From positions 1 through 6,405 of the forward strand of contig NZ_JAGGQW010000111.1 of the NCBI RefSeq assembly GCF_018613065.1: 6,405 bases of DNA, written 5' to 3'. Shown one piece after another: positions 1 through 4,987 of this stretch. This DNA is from Bacillus sp. ISL-7 (GTDB taxonomy: Bacteria; Bacillota; Bacilli; Bacillales_B; DSM-18226). Numbering within the stretch: the stretch's first letter is position 1; each line of letters opens with the position of its first letter. Position numbers and translations under genes: made by a program. The notes under the pieces are model-generated. The model did no database searches. It was not told where the DNA came from and saw nothing but the letters and a program-made list of their open reading frames with translations.

Positions 1-25
1 TAAATTATGGGTGTCAAAAACACCG

Positions 26-58
26 AAGAAAAGACACCCTTTTCACAAAGGATGTCTT
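26..58 (-). terminator. Intrinsic terminator after the DUF3888 gene
   Basis: Minus-strand stem AAGACATCC / GGGTGTCTT (58-50 with 39-31) pairs over 9 bp with one G-U pair, has a 10-nt loop, and is followed by a T-rich TTCTTC tract. It starts three bases after the stop codon. The plus-strand copy GGGTGTC at 9-15 can alternatively pair with GACACCC at 33-39, so the structure could also act weakly on plus-strand transcripts entering from the left. Confidence 0.8.
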
Positions 59-61
59 CAT

Positions 62-439
62 TTAATTTTCGTTCGGTTTCAACCTTCTGCTTTTGAAATC
101 AATAGCCCGCCAACTTGGACTTGGGCGATAATTACTAAAAGTGATGGTCACTAAATCATAAGGGGGATTATGGGCACCTTCAAATGTAGTTACCTGAACC
201 GTCACATCAAACCAGAAGCTGCCTTCTCTAAACTTCTTGATTTTGAGAATCCTTTGGTTATAAAACTGCTTTGGTTGACCGTAATGTTTCTCAATTTCTT
301 TTCTAATTAAAGGAAATAGCAAATTGAGGATCACATCATCACGCAACAAAACATCGCTTTTAGTTACGGTTTCAGCTTTAACAGGTGAATAAGAGAAAAG
401 GGTTAAGCAGCCAATAAATATGAAAAGGCTTTTTCTCAT
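62..439 (-). CDS. Secreted DUF3888-domain protein
   Basis: A 125-aa protein whose first 22 residues form a clear Sec signal peptide: positively charged MRKS, a hydrophobic core, then VKA before ETVT, which suggests cleavage after residue 22. The mature part carries features I recognise from the DUF3888 family of small Bacillales exported proteins: an N-terminal helix with paired acidic residues (LLRDDVILNLLFPLI), then a KHYGQPKQF segment, then a beta-rich end around FEGAHNPPYDLVTITF (about residues 86-101). The family has no known biochemical function. ATG at 439 is preceded by GGAGG at 446-450, six bases away, so the start is secure. An intrinsic terminator follows the stop by three bases. 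No cysteine lipobox is present, so it is probably released or wall-associated rather than a lipoprotein. The family call is from recognition of conserved residues, not a search. Confidence 0.82.
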   Translation of the reverse strand: MRKSLFIFIGCLTLFSYSPVKAETVTKSDVLLRDDVILNLLFPLIRKEIEKHYGQPKQFYNQRILKIKKFREGSFWFDVTVQVTTFEGAHNPPYDLVTITFSNYRPSPSWRAIDFKSRRLKPNEN

Positions 440-491
440 ACAATTCCTCCGTCAGGTTTCTCTTATTATTAACAATTAAAGAATCTTTATT

Positions 492-592
492 AAGCTAACC
501 TGCCCCGTTAGCTCAATAACAAAAAAGGATCGCCGCAGCAATCACCGCTCTTCAATTCTTGCAACCTATAGTTTAAGTACAATCATTCTCAA
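492..592 (-). repeat. Intergenic repeat copy 1 (full, GTACTTAAAC-ended subtype)
   Basis: Full copy of the dispersed element. Left hairpin AGCTAAC-CTGCCCC-GTTAGCT (perfect 7-bp arms), internal terminator at 521-543, then the right block GCAACCTATAGTTTAAGTACA, here degenerate relative to GCACCCGTTAGTTTAAGTACA in other copies. It lies upstream of the DUF3888 gene and 264 nt downstream of the stop of the 88-aa gene. Confidence 0.85.
521..543 (-). terminator. Terminator hairpin inside repeat copy 1
   Basis: Minus-strand stem GATTGC / GCGATC with a TGCG tetraloop and one G-U pair, followed after C by T6 (complement of 521-526). It is directed against minus-strand transcription arriving from the 88-aa gene. 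Confidence 0.72.
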
Positions 593-856
593 CTTTTTCT
601 TTTAATATCCGGGCAGACTTCTTTATATAATAATTTTATCTTTTAATGCATAAAACCCCAGGTCGATTCATTTGAGCAACTGCACTATAATAATAAGTTA
701 TTGTAAAATGGCTTTTTTCTTTACCAAATTACCTGTTGTGCCCTCGGCCCAGTGTTCTATTTTTTTCTTTTTTACAATACTTGTATTTAGCATTGGTAGG
801 GGTGTTTCTTTGGCTCAAGACTATACAAGTCATTTTTCAAATTTGAGTTTTTCCTA
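593..856. other. 264-bp gap without a supported gene
   Basis: Between the stop of the 88-aa gene and repeat copy 1. It is AT-rich apart from a GC-rich patch near 737-752 (gtgccctcggcccagt). The open plus-strand frame through here runs into the antisense of the 88-aa gene and has no ribosome-binding site, so I treat it as non-coding. It contains the long-range inverted repeat listed at 699-779. Confidence 0.6.
699..779. repeat. 10-bp inverted repeat enclosing a GC-rich centre
   Basis: TATTGTAAAA at 699-708 is the exact inverse of TTTTACAATA at 770-779, separated by 61 bp that contain the only GC-rich patch in the gap. The geometry resembles the 5136-5205 repeat (10-bp arms, GC-rich centre), but the sequences are unrelated. 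It could be a degenerate MITE-like insertion or an RNA fold. Arms this AT-rich can also arise by chance. Confidence 0.35.
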
Positions 857-1123
857 CTATTCTCGTATAAATATTAAATCTTCCAAAAGAAATTCCAATG
901 CAGCAGACAGAGTTGTATTCATATTCTCAAAATATGCACATTCCAAAGGAACGTATTTATCTTCAATGATATCTCCAGGATTTAAGTCATCTTCTTCGTT
1001 ACAAATGTGCTGATACAAGAAAAAATTACATCCCATTTCACCTAGATGTTCTTTCTTCACCAACACTTCAATTCCATTGTTCAAGCGGAATAAACCTAAT
1101 TCATAATCGTCCATTTTTTTCAT
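857..1123 (-). CDS. Small acidic protein, unrecognised
   Basis: An 88-aa soluble protein rich in Asp/Glu with no signal peptide or membrane segment. The first half looks like short beta strands (YELGLFRLNNGIEVLVKKE), followed by DDLNPGDIIEDKYVPLE. A short hydrophobic helix near residues 70-87 (TLSAALEFLLEDLIFI) ends the protein. I do not recognise a family. ATG at 1123 is supported by AAAGGTG at 1132-1138 with normal spacing; the downstream in-frame ATG at 1114 has no ribosome-binding site. Size, acidity and isolation would fit an immunity or antitoxin-type protein, but nothing in the sequence demonstrates that. No obvious partner gene lies beside it: a 498-bp gap lies upstream and a 264-bp gap downstream before the next repeat copy. 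Confidence 0.72.
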   Translation of the reverse strand: MKKMDDYELGLFRLNNGIEVLVKKEHLGEMGCNFFLYQHICNEEDDLNPGDIIEDKYVPLECAYFENMNTTLSAALEFLLEDLIFIRE

Positions 1124-1532
1124 TATAATTTCACCTTTCGTATGTACTTTGGGTATTTGCCAAATCTATAACATTATATTTTCTTTGTGGAATAAAAAAA
1201 GGTTTTAACTCAAAGAATTTGTTCTTTTATAAAATTTATAGCTTCGATATTCCCTTTTTCCCATAAAACCCTGCACTATCTTCAATTCAGTACCTTTAAA
1301 CTTTGATGCATAAAAAAGAGCATTAATCCTTCCTGGATCAATGCATCATTGTAAATTAAAACTTAACTCAACAATTTTCTTAAACCTTTACACCTGTACG
1401 TAAAGACCTAAGCTTTTTTAACTTTTTAAAAAAATTTTGCTTTATCACTACGTTAACTTAATATTTTTTTAGGAAAAGTCTTTATTTCTATAAAGTAATT
1501 GTAGGAATTTTCCTTTATTTTTATATCATCTA
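1124..1532. other. 409-bp AT-rich gap upstream of the 88-aa gene
   Basis: Contains a lone TATAAT at 1173-1178 (minus) about 40 bp before the ribosome-binding site, without a convincing -35 box; the terminator at 1312-1344; and a small stem CTTTAC/GTAAAG at 1386-1405. A minus-strand frame is open from 1345 down to a stop at 1205 (46 codons) but lacks a start codon and ribosome-binding site. No complete gene is supported. Confidence 0.6.
1312..1344 (-). terminator. Free-standing intrinsic terminator
   Basis: Minus-strand GCATTGATCC-AGGAA-GGATTAATGC forms a 10-bp stem with a single G-U pair and a 5-nt loop, followed by TC and T6. Flanking TGATGCAT (1304-1311) and ATGCATCA (1341-1348) form an additional outer 8-bp inverted repeat that competes for the base of the stem. 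It lies about 190 nt downstream of repeat copy 2, so it is a second barrier between the 186-aa and 88-aa genes. Confidence 0.75.
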
Positions 1533-1618
1533 TTGAACTGCTACGTTAGCACAAGAAGAAAGCCGCCAAAAATGGCAGGCTGGATCTTCAACTCTAACAC
1601 CCGTTAGTTGAACAAGAA
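1533..1618 (-). repeat. Intergenic repeat copy 2 (full, GTTGAACAAG-ended subtype)
   Basis: Left block is degenerate (GAACTGCTACGTTAGCACAAG). The internal terminator is at 1553-1581, then a shared CTGGATC tract, then the right hairpin TTCAACTCTAACACCCGTTAGTTGAA, which pairs over 10 bp with a 2-nt bulge and ACCC loop. The right end lies three bases from the stop codon of the 186-aa gene. Confidence 0.88.
1553..1581 (-). terminator. Terminator hairpin inside repeat copy 2
   Basis: Minus-strand AGCC-T-GCCA / TGGCGGCT: 8 bp with one bulged base and a TTTT loop, followed by TTCTTCTT. It stops the 186-aa gene's transcript. Confidence 0.75.
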
Positions 1619-1621
1619 TCT

Positions 1622-2182
1622 TTATTTATAGACATTTGGGAAGTAGGGATATTTATTAATTTCGGGGTATTTTCTTAATAAAGATTCAATATACATTTCT
1701 ACACTTTCGATACATCCTTCTATAAAATCGTTATATTCCATAGAATTATATTTAGTAATGGGCATTTCTTTTTGAAAGCAGATTTTTTTTCCATCGTACC
1801 AATAATACTTATCTTCTCCCCAATCTCTAATACACGATACTAAAGAAACGATGTCCTGTTTTTCCTCCAAATAAACACAAAGCTGTATACTGGTTTGGTC
1901 ATCTTCCAAAAAATATTGTTTGTTCAATTTCAACATTTTAGGAGTAGCTAATAAAGAATGAATAAAAGGAAATACAGGAACGCATATCCCACTCTTATTG
2001 ATATAATTCTCTGTAAACCAAGATTCACCGTAATAAGACGGAGAAAAATTTTTAAAGAACGACTGACCATTTATATGAATATCTAATCGACACCAAAAAT
2101 CTATATCAACTAAATCATCTTCAAACAGTTCAGGTAAAACTTCATCTGGTTCTGTATGGAAGATAAATTGAAGTTTTGTCAT
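1622..2182 (-). CDS. 186-aa cytosolic protein, unrecognised
   Basis: A soluble, acidic, aromatic-rich protein with no signal peptide or TM segment. Its N-terminal strand (TKLQFIFHTEPDEVLPELFEDD) is followed by a mixed alpha/beta region containing FFKNFSPSYYGESW, a strand DQTSIQLCVYLEE, and a C-terminal helix DFIEGCIESVEMYIESLLRKYP. I do not recognise the family. Start choice: the frame is open up to a TTG at 2224, but ATG at 2182 has a strong AAAGGGGA site nine bases upstream and the TTG has none, so I use 2182. Size and lone position would be compatible with an immunity-type protein, which is inference only. The stop is three bases from repeat copy 2, a very tight gene-repeat junction. Upstream lies partial repeat copy 3. 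Confidence 0.78.
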   Translation of the reverse strand: MTKLQFIFHTEPDEVLPELFEDDLVDIDFWCRLDIHINGQSFFKNFSPSYYGESWFTENYINKSGICVPVFPFIHSLLATPKMLKLNKQYFLEDDQTSIQLCVYLEEKQDIVSLVSCIRDWGEDKYYWYDGKKICFQKEMPITKYNSMEYNDFIEGCIESVEMYIESLLRKYPEINKYPYFPNVYK

Positions 2183-2190
2183 ATTTTTAA

Positions 2191-2198
2191 TCCCCTTT
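2191..2198 (-). promoter_or_regulatory. Ribosome-binding site fixing the start at 2182
   Basis: Minus-strand AAAGGGGA, eight bases before ATG at 2182. It rules against the longer TTG-initiated reading from 2224. Confidence 0.8.
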
Positions 2199-2242
2199 AC
2201 GATAGAAAGACGCTTAACTGACAACTTTTTTCTTTCATTAAT

Positions 2243-2262
2243 GCACCCGTTAGTTCAACAAG
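2243..2262 (-). repeat. Intergenic repeat copy 3 (partial)
   Basis: GCACCCGTTAGTTCAACAAG matches one end unit of the element; the internal terminator is absent. Downstream on the plus strand, CTAACTAATAGTTAACC at 2308-2324 may be a diverged second end, which would make 2243-2324 a degenerate full copy. It occupies the gap between the 3-TM gene at 2325 and the 186-aa gene. Confidence 0.7.
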
Positions 2263-2324
2263 CAGATGCGCTTTTAGTGCATATTGTCTTCGTATTGTGC
2301 ATCAATACTAACTAATAGTTAACC

Positions 2325-2594
2325 TTAAATCTCATTCTTTACAGATAAAAACATCCATAATACATAGGAAAGCATAAGTGTCTCGAATATTAAAAACATA
2401 ATAAATGTACCTTTGACCTTTCGGTAAATCCACCAAACTATAATACTTGGTATGGTATATACGATGCATAGAAATCTAAAATTTGACCAGTTTGCACCAT
2501 CTGGTGAATCAGTCAAGAGCATACCTGTTGGAAGAAAAAAGAATATCAATGCACCTACATTACAAGCTATGAATGTCCAAATCATTTTTTTCAT
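2325..2594 (-). CDS. Small 3-TM membrane protein
   Basis: An 89-aa integral membrane protein with three predicted helices at about residues 4-27, 40-57 and 62-84. They are separated by a polar DSPDGANWSN loop and a positively charged YRKVKG turn. The positive-inside rule suggests that turn is cytoplasmic, leaving the first loop outside. No catalytic motif or known family is recognised. AAGGAG at 2602-2607 is seven bases from ATG 2594 but only one base from ATG 2600, so the start is 2594 (MKKMIW) rather than MIMKKM. It probably has its own promoter (2636-2665). Function unknown; small multi-TM orphans of this type can be bacteriocin or toxin immunity proteins, but no partner is visible. Confidence 0.75.
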   Translation of the reverse strand: MKKMIWTFIACNVGALIFFFLPTGMLLTDSPDGANWSNFRFLCIVYTIPSIIVWWIYRKVKGTFIMFLIFETLMLSYVLWMFLSVKNEI

Positions 2595-2601
2595 TATCAT
2601 A

Positions 2602-2607
2602 CTCCTT
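2602..2607 (-). promoter_or_regulatory. Ribosome-binding site fixing the start at 2594
   Basis: AAGGAG on the minus strand. Spacing of 7 nt to ATG 2594 is ideal; spacing of 1 nt to ATG 2600 is not workable. Confidence 0.8.
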
Positions 2608-2635
2608 CGTAATATGGGTCAAATGTGACATAAAA

Positions 2636-2665
2636 ATCATATATGTTTTCATCCCTGTTCTTCAA
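2636..2665 (-). promoter_or_regulatory. Candidate sigma-A promoter using the repeat end as -35
   Basis: Minus-strand TTGAAG (2665-2660), an 18-bp spacer, then TATGAT (2641-2636). Only 40 bp separate it from the start of the 3-TM gene. The -35 box overlaps the terminal TTGAA of repeat copy 4, so the element may supply part of the promoter. Confidence 0.45.
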
Positions 2666-2773
2666 CTAAACTGCCCCTAGCTTAACAAGAAAAAATGACC
2701 GCCGTAGCGATCATTGCCGGAAATCAATCTTTCACTCAAGCACCCGTTACTTTAAGTACAGCTCTTCACAAAC
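2661..2773 (-). repeat. Intergenic repeat copy 4 (full, GTACTTAAAC-ended subtype)
   Basis: Left end TTCAACTAAACTGCCCCTAG, internal terminator 2690-2715, right end GCACCCGTTACTTTAAGTAC followed by the subtype's extra TTCACAAAC tail. The right end lies 14 bases from the stop of the 2-TM gene. Confidence 0.88.
2690..2715 (-). terminator. Terminator hairpin inside repeat copy 4
   Basis: Minus-strand AATGATCGC-TACG-GCGGTCATT, a 9-bp stem with one G-U pair and a TACG tetraloop, followed by a T run. The strongest terminator among the element copies. Confidence 0.82.
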
Positions 2774-2787
2774 TCTTTAACCAATAC

Positions 2788-3018
2788 TTATAATTTCAGA
2801 TAAGTCAGCATTATAGATGTAATACTCAAAATTGCCACTAAGATAATCAGACCAATCAGCCGCTTCAAACGCTTAGCCAACTTTTTAGCCAATTCATCTG
2901 TAATAACTTGGTCTTCATCTAGTCTTTGAAATTCTTTTTTTAAACGATACAACTGTTGAAATACTAACACCACGCAAATCACAGATAGAATTAAACTTAA
3001 AATTGCTATGATTTTCAA
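2788..3018 (-). CDS. Small 2-TM protein with charged helical linker
   Basis: A 76-aa protein with TM helices at about 2-21 and 53-74. They are joined by a highly charged, probably helical segment at 22-52 (LYRLKKEFQRLDED, then KKLAKRLKRL) that could pack as a coiled coil. Both termini are short, so a hairpin topology with a cytoplasmic basic linker is likely. No family recognised. The start is TTG at 3018: there is no in-frame ATG near the N-terminus and a TGA stop sits four codons upstream. The ribosome-binding site is weak (AGGACGTGAAG between about 3021 and 3032), so low expression or a slightly different start is possible. Partial repeat copy 5 ends only 17 bases upstream, leaving no room for a promoter between repeat and gene, so transcription must start within or beyond the repeat. 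Confidence 0.68.
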   Translation of the reverse strand: MKIIAILSLILSVICVVLVFQQLYRLKKEFQRLDEDQVITDELAKKLAKRLKRLIGLIILVAILSITSIMLTYLKL

Positions 3019-3035
3019 AAATCTTCACGTCCTAT

Positions 3036-3078
3036 CTTTAACTCTTGCACCCGATAGTTTAAGTACAATATTTCACAA
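3036..3078 (-). repeat. Intergenic repeat copy 5 (partial, right end only)
   Basis: TTGCACCCGATAGTTTAAG, then TACAATATTTCACAA, is the GTACTTAAAC-subtype right end with its tail. The left hairpin and internal terminator are missing, so transcription from the 4-TM gene might run into the 2-TM gene. Confidence 0.78.
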
Positions 3079-3081
3079 TGT

Positions 3082-3123
3082 TTCTTCAAGAATAAGAAAA
3101 AAAGTGACATTAATCTTGAAGAA
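3082..3123 (-). repeat. 10-bp inverted repeat after the 4-TM gene
   Basis: TTCTTCAAGA at 3082-3091 is exactly inverse to TCTTGAAGAA at 3114-3123. The 22-nt loop contains A7 (T7 on the minus strand). It starts 12 bases after the 4-TM gene's stop. It may act as a weak terminator or mRNA 3'-end stabiliser in place of the terminator lost from repeat copy 5. Confidence 0.5.
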
Positions 3124-3134
3124 TCGCATTTATC

Positions 3135-3494
3135 TTAATTCATAGACATCCCCAAAAAATAATAACCAGCCATTAATCCCCAGACCGTTAAACCAACATT
3201 TAGTGCTAAACCCCCTACTTTATCGATATTAAACATCCAATTATTAAAAAAGAAGATGATGGTGTATTTTAGGAACAAGAAGATGATGAAAGTTGTCATA
3301 CTTTTAGTATTAAAAATATCCATTAAAGAAGTTATAAATAAATAGCCCGAAATACCGCAAGAATAGACTATAAAGCGTTCAAATTTATCTATATAAGGAT
3401 TTACCACAAAAGTGAATGCAAATATAATTGGTAGTCCTACCAATATAAGATATTGAATAATATGGTAAGTTTTACGGTTTAACTTCATTGTCAT
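3135..3494 (-). CDS. 4-TM membrane protein with its own regulated promoter
   Basis: A 119-aa integral membrane protein with helices at about 11-32, 40-60, 66-84 and 95-116. The basic N-terminus (MKLNRKTY) suggests both ends are cytoplasmic. The sequence is aromatic-rich (FFFNNWMFN) with no charged residues inside the helices that would suggest a transporter, and I do not recognise a family. ATG at 3494 has GAGGG seven bases upstream; the alternative ATG at 3488 is less well placed. Unlike its neighbours it has a good promoter (3630-3658) and a palindrome over the predicted transcription start, so it is the most clearly regulated gene here. A short open frame sits in its roughly 128-nt leader. 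Confidence 0.74.
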   Translation of the reverse strand: MTMKLNRKTYHIIQYLILVGLPIIFAFTFVVNPYIDKFERFIVYSCGISGYLFITSLMDIFNTKSMTTFIIFLFLKYTIIFFFNNWMFNIDKVGGLALNVGLTVWGLMAGYYFLGMSMN

Positions 3495-3522
3495 TATTAA
3501 TCCCTCACTAAAAATCGGTCAA

Positions 3523-3597
3523 TTAAATGATGCATTTTATGTTTCTCATTACCAACAATAATTTATCCCCACCATCGCACAAACACATACTGACCAT
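3523..3597 (-). CDS. Possible 24-aa leader ORF
   Basis: Within the leader of the 4-TM gene, ATG at 3597 opens a 24-codon frame ending in TAA at 3523, 29 bases before the 4-TM start. The peptide begins MVSMCLCDGGDK and ends VMRNIKCII, with three cysteines. The upstream GAGAAAGTTGAAG is a poor ribosome-binding site. It may be chance, a leader peptide controlling the downstream gene, or a small protein. No function assigned. Confidence 0.25.
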   Translation of the reverse strand: MVSMCLCDGGDKLLLVMRNIKCII

Positions 3598-3611
3598 ACT
3601 TCAACTTTCTC

Positions 3612-3629
3612 TAGTGTAATTTTACACTA
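3612..3629. promoter_or_regulatory. Palindromic operator over the transcription start
   Basis: TAGTGTAATTTTACACTA: perfect 8-bp arms around a TT centre, starting one base downstream of the -10 box, so it covers the predicted +1. Position and symmetry are typical of a repressor dimer site. The half-site AGTGTA resembles those of some GntR-type regulators such as YtrA, but the spacing here is much shorter, so I do not name a regulator. Confidence 0.7.
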
Positions 3630-3658
3630 ATTATAACAAATAACCCTGTCATTGGAAA
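3630..3658 (-). promoter_or_regulatory. Sigma-A promoter of the 4-TM gene
   Basis: Minus-strand TTTCCA (3658-3653), a 17-bp spacer, TATAAT (3635-3630) with an extended TG motif (TGTTATAAT). Predicted start near 3623, giving a 5' leader of about 128 nt. The best promoter in the window. Confidence 0.72.
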
Positions 3659-3667
3659 TGTTTTTTA

Positions 3668-3757
3668 TTAAACTAACCTGCCCGTTAGCACAAGAAGAAA
3701 AAGCCACCACAATGGCAGCTGGATCTATAACTATTGCACCCGTTAGTTGAATAAGAA
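3668..3757 (-). repeat. Intergenic repeat copy 6 (full, GTTGAATAAG-ended subtype)
   Basis: Left CTAAC-CTGCCC-GTTAG hairpin, internal terminator 3694-3720, shared CTGGATC tract, right GCACCCGTTAGTTGAATAAG. Closely related to copy 2 throughout. The right end is 16 bases from the stop of the 245-aa gene. Confidence 0.9.
3694..3720 (-). terminator. Terminator hairpin inside repeat copy 6
   Basis: Minus-strand AGCTGCCA-TTG-TGGTGGCT, an 8-bp stem in which two adjacent non-Watson-Crick pairs are both G-U in the RNA, followed by TTTTCTTCTT. Confidence 0.78.
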
Positions 3758-3773
3758 ACATGTTTAATAATCC

Positions 3774-4511
3774 TTATTCGATACACACCAGCCACTTTTT
3801 TGTTTTATTTTTGTTTAATAATATGACTTCGGTATTAGAAATCCACTTCAAATCCCCAAGATGTTTAACAAATGCAAACCCATTTGGTCTTTCAATAAAA
3901 AGAATTTCACTTTTCACCGATTCATTAGTATCTCTTGATTTGATATTCATCGTAACGGTATATTTATCTATTTCGTGCTGACAGAAAATTTCTGCGGTAT
4001 ATTTTCTTGATGGGGAAGCCTTTTGTTTCCATACATATTCATTTTTATAATTACTTTCTATAACATTTTGATAAGCTTGTTTAAGCATTGGTACTTCCCA
4101 TTCATAAGTTTCTGCTACTTTTAAGACTCCTTCATATAATTTTTCTAATACAAATTTCTTTTTTTCTTCTTTTTCACATTTTGTATAGGTCCTAAAGTCA
4201 AATTCCACTTCTATTTCAGTAAAGCCATCACAAGTTTGTATTTTATTGGAGTTTATTCTTTCTACGCAATTTATCATAATTTTTTTAGTTTCTTGAGTTA
4301 GATATTTACCCAAATGATGTAGATATAAATCAGCAATACATCTAATCTCATCCCGAAAGTTTATTCGCTTTTTCTTCCAATTCATCTCATAATCAAGACG
4401 TATTGCATCATTTTCCTGCAATGCCTGATTATTTATCAATTCTTCAATAAAAGCCTTATTTTCCTTATATGGTAAGTCTAAGTCTATATCTCTTAAAAGC
4501 AGAGAACTCAC
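3774..4511 (-). CDS. 245-aa two-part soluble protein, unrecognised
   Basis: The largest gene here. Residues 1 to about 160 are mostly helical and highly charged (KEEKKKFVLEKLYEGVLKV near 113-131) with cysteines at 58, 82, 94 and 112. Residues about 165-245 look beta-rich: SPSRKYTAEIF, YTVTMNIKSR, SEILFIERP, then LKWISNTEVILLNK near the end. This pattern of solvent-exposed strands resembles the small beta domains that follow helical regions in several Bacillus orphan proteins, but I cannot name a family. No signal peptide or TM segment. The start is uncertain: GTG at 4511 is the first usable codon, yet the only good ribosome-binding match (GAGGGTGA, 4508-4515) overlaps it, so the real start could be slightly downstream, at CTG 4502 or elsewhere. 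GC is very low (28% over 4201-4260), suggesting foreign origin or relaxed selection. Confidence 0.75.
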   Translation of the reverse strand: MSSLLLRDIDLDLPYKENKAFIEELINNQALQENDAIRLDYEMNWKKKRINFRDEIRCIADLYLHHLGKYLTQETKKIMINCVERINSNKIQTCDGFTEIEVEFDFRTYTKCEKEEKKKFVLEKLYEGVLKVAETYEWEVPMLKQAYQNVIESNYKNEYVWKQKASPSRKYTAEIFCQHEIDKYTVTMNIKSRDTNESVKSEILFIERPNGFAFVKHLGDLKWISNTEVILLNKNKTKKWLVCIE

Positions 4512-4517
4512 CCTCTC
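4508..4517 (-). promoter_or_regulatory. Ribosome-binding site overlapping the GTG start
   Basis: Minus-strand GAGAGGGTGA is the only good Shine-Dalgarno match, but it contains the GTG assigned as start. Spacing would be better for a start 5-8 nt downstream, where only CTG is in frame. This flags the start as unsettled. Confidence 0.5.
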
Positions 4518-4528
4518 ATTTTTTCTCT

Positions 4529-4547
4529 GGTTAACTAGATATTAACC
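4529..4547. repeat. Short palindrome upstream of the 245-aa gene
   Basis: GGTTAA-CTAGATA-TTAACC, 6-bp perfect arms, 12 bases upstream of the ribosome-binding site. It could be an operator or a weak hairpin. A similar TAGTTAACC appears at 2316-2324. Confidence 0.35.
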
Positions 4548-4583
4548 TAAATTACCTTTTATGTGCACCACCAACTTACATGT

Positions 4584-4618
4584 CTTCTTCAGCTAACCTG
4601 CCCCGTTAGCTGAAGAAA
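4584..4618 (-). repeat. Intergenic repeat copy 7 (partial, single perfect hairpin)
   Basis: A single unit of the element: 13-bp perfect arms TTCTTCAGCTAAC (4585-4597) and GTTAGCTGAAGAA (4605-4617) around a CTGCCCC loop. The internal terminator and right unit are missing. It ends nine bases from the stop of the 112-aa gene. Without a T run it is not a standard terminator. Confidence 0.85.
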
Positions 4619-4627
4619 GGTGCAGAA

Positions 4628-4966
4628 TTAATACACACTAAATATATCATCAAATACTTCACCTGTTTCATAATCAAAAACCATTCTATATTCGCCTATC
4701 ACTGAATCATCGTACTCAAAATTGAGTCTTATAACTACGTGATTAAAGTCCTCATCTGGATAATTTGTAATTGTAAAAGAAACTGTTTTAATATAAATGG
4801 AAAGTTTCTCAGGCTTAAAGCCTTCCTTAAATGTTTCTTCATATTCTTCAGGGTACTCTTCCTTCCAACTATTAAAATTCTCCCAAAATCCTTGAATAGT
4901 TTCTCGCTCTAAATCCTTCTCTAGTATCCATTTTTTAAAGTCCTTTACATTAATAAAATTGGACAT
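4628..4966 (-). CDS. 112-aa acidic cytosolic protein
   Basis: A small soluble acidic protein. The helical first half (VKDFKKWILEKDLERETIQGFWENFNSWKEEYPEEYEE) is followed by three or four predicted beta strands (LSIYIKTVSFTITNY, NHVVIRLNFEYDD, GEYRMVFDYETGE), ending DDIFSVY. I recognise no family. The alpha-then-beta layout, strong acidity and size would suit an immunity protein that neutralises a basic toxin domain, which is inference. AGGAGG at 4973-4978, six bases from ATG 4966, is the best ribosome-binding site in the window, suggesting good expression. An open frame reading LQEGIKQFNEEING and ending in TGA at 4988 lies just upstream and may be the tail of a lost gene. Confidence 0.78.
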   Translation of the reverse strand: MSNFINVKDFKKWILEKDLERETIQGFWENFNSWKEEYPEEYEETFKEGFKPEKLSIYIKTVSFTITNYPDEDFNHVVIRLNFEYDDSVIGEYRMVFDYETGEVFDDIFSVY

Positions 4967-4987
4967 TTAAATCCTCCTATAATGGCA

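Noticed and set aside
9..24. Riboswitch or attenuator at the left edge (GGTGT/ACACC alternative pairing)
   Set aside because: The alternative pairings are short and lie after a stop codon. A terminator, possibly bidirectional, explains them.
672..1013. Plus-strand open frame of 113 codons
   Set aside because: TTG start, no ribosome-binding site, runs antisense into the well-supported 88-aa gene, and its low-complexity Phe/Ser-rich product is typical of a reverse-strand shadow.
1205..1345. 46-codon minus-strand open frame, possible gene remnant (contains YASKFKGTELKIVQGF)
   Set aside because: No start codon or ribosome-binding site, and its first codons coincide with a clear 10-bp terminator hairpin and T run. 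An open stretch of this length is not rare over a gap this size.
2182..2224. TTG start extending the 186-aa protein by 14 residues
   Set aside because: No ribosome-binding site at the TTG, whereas ATG at 2182 has AAAGGGGA at good spacing.
3760..3981. Plus-strand open frame of 73 codons
   Set aside because: Lies wholly or mostly antisense to the end of the 245-aa gene, with no ribosome-binding site.
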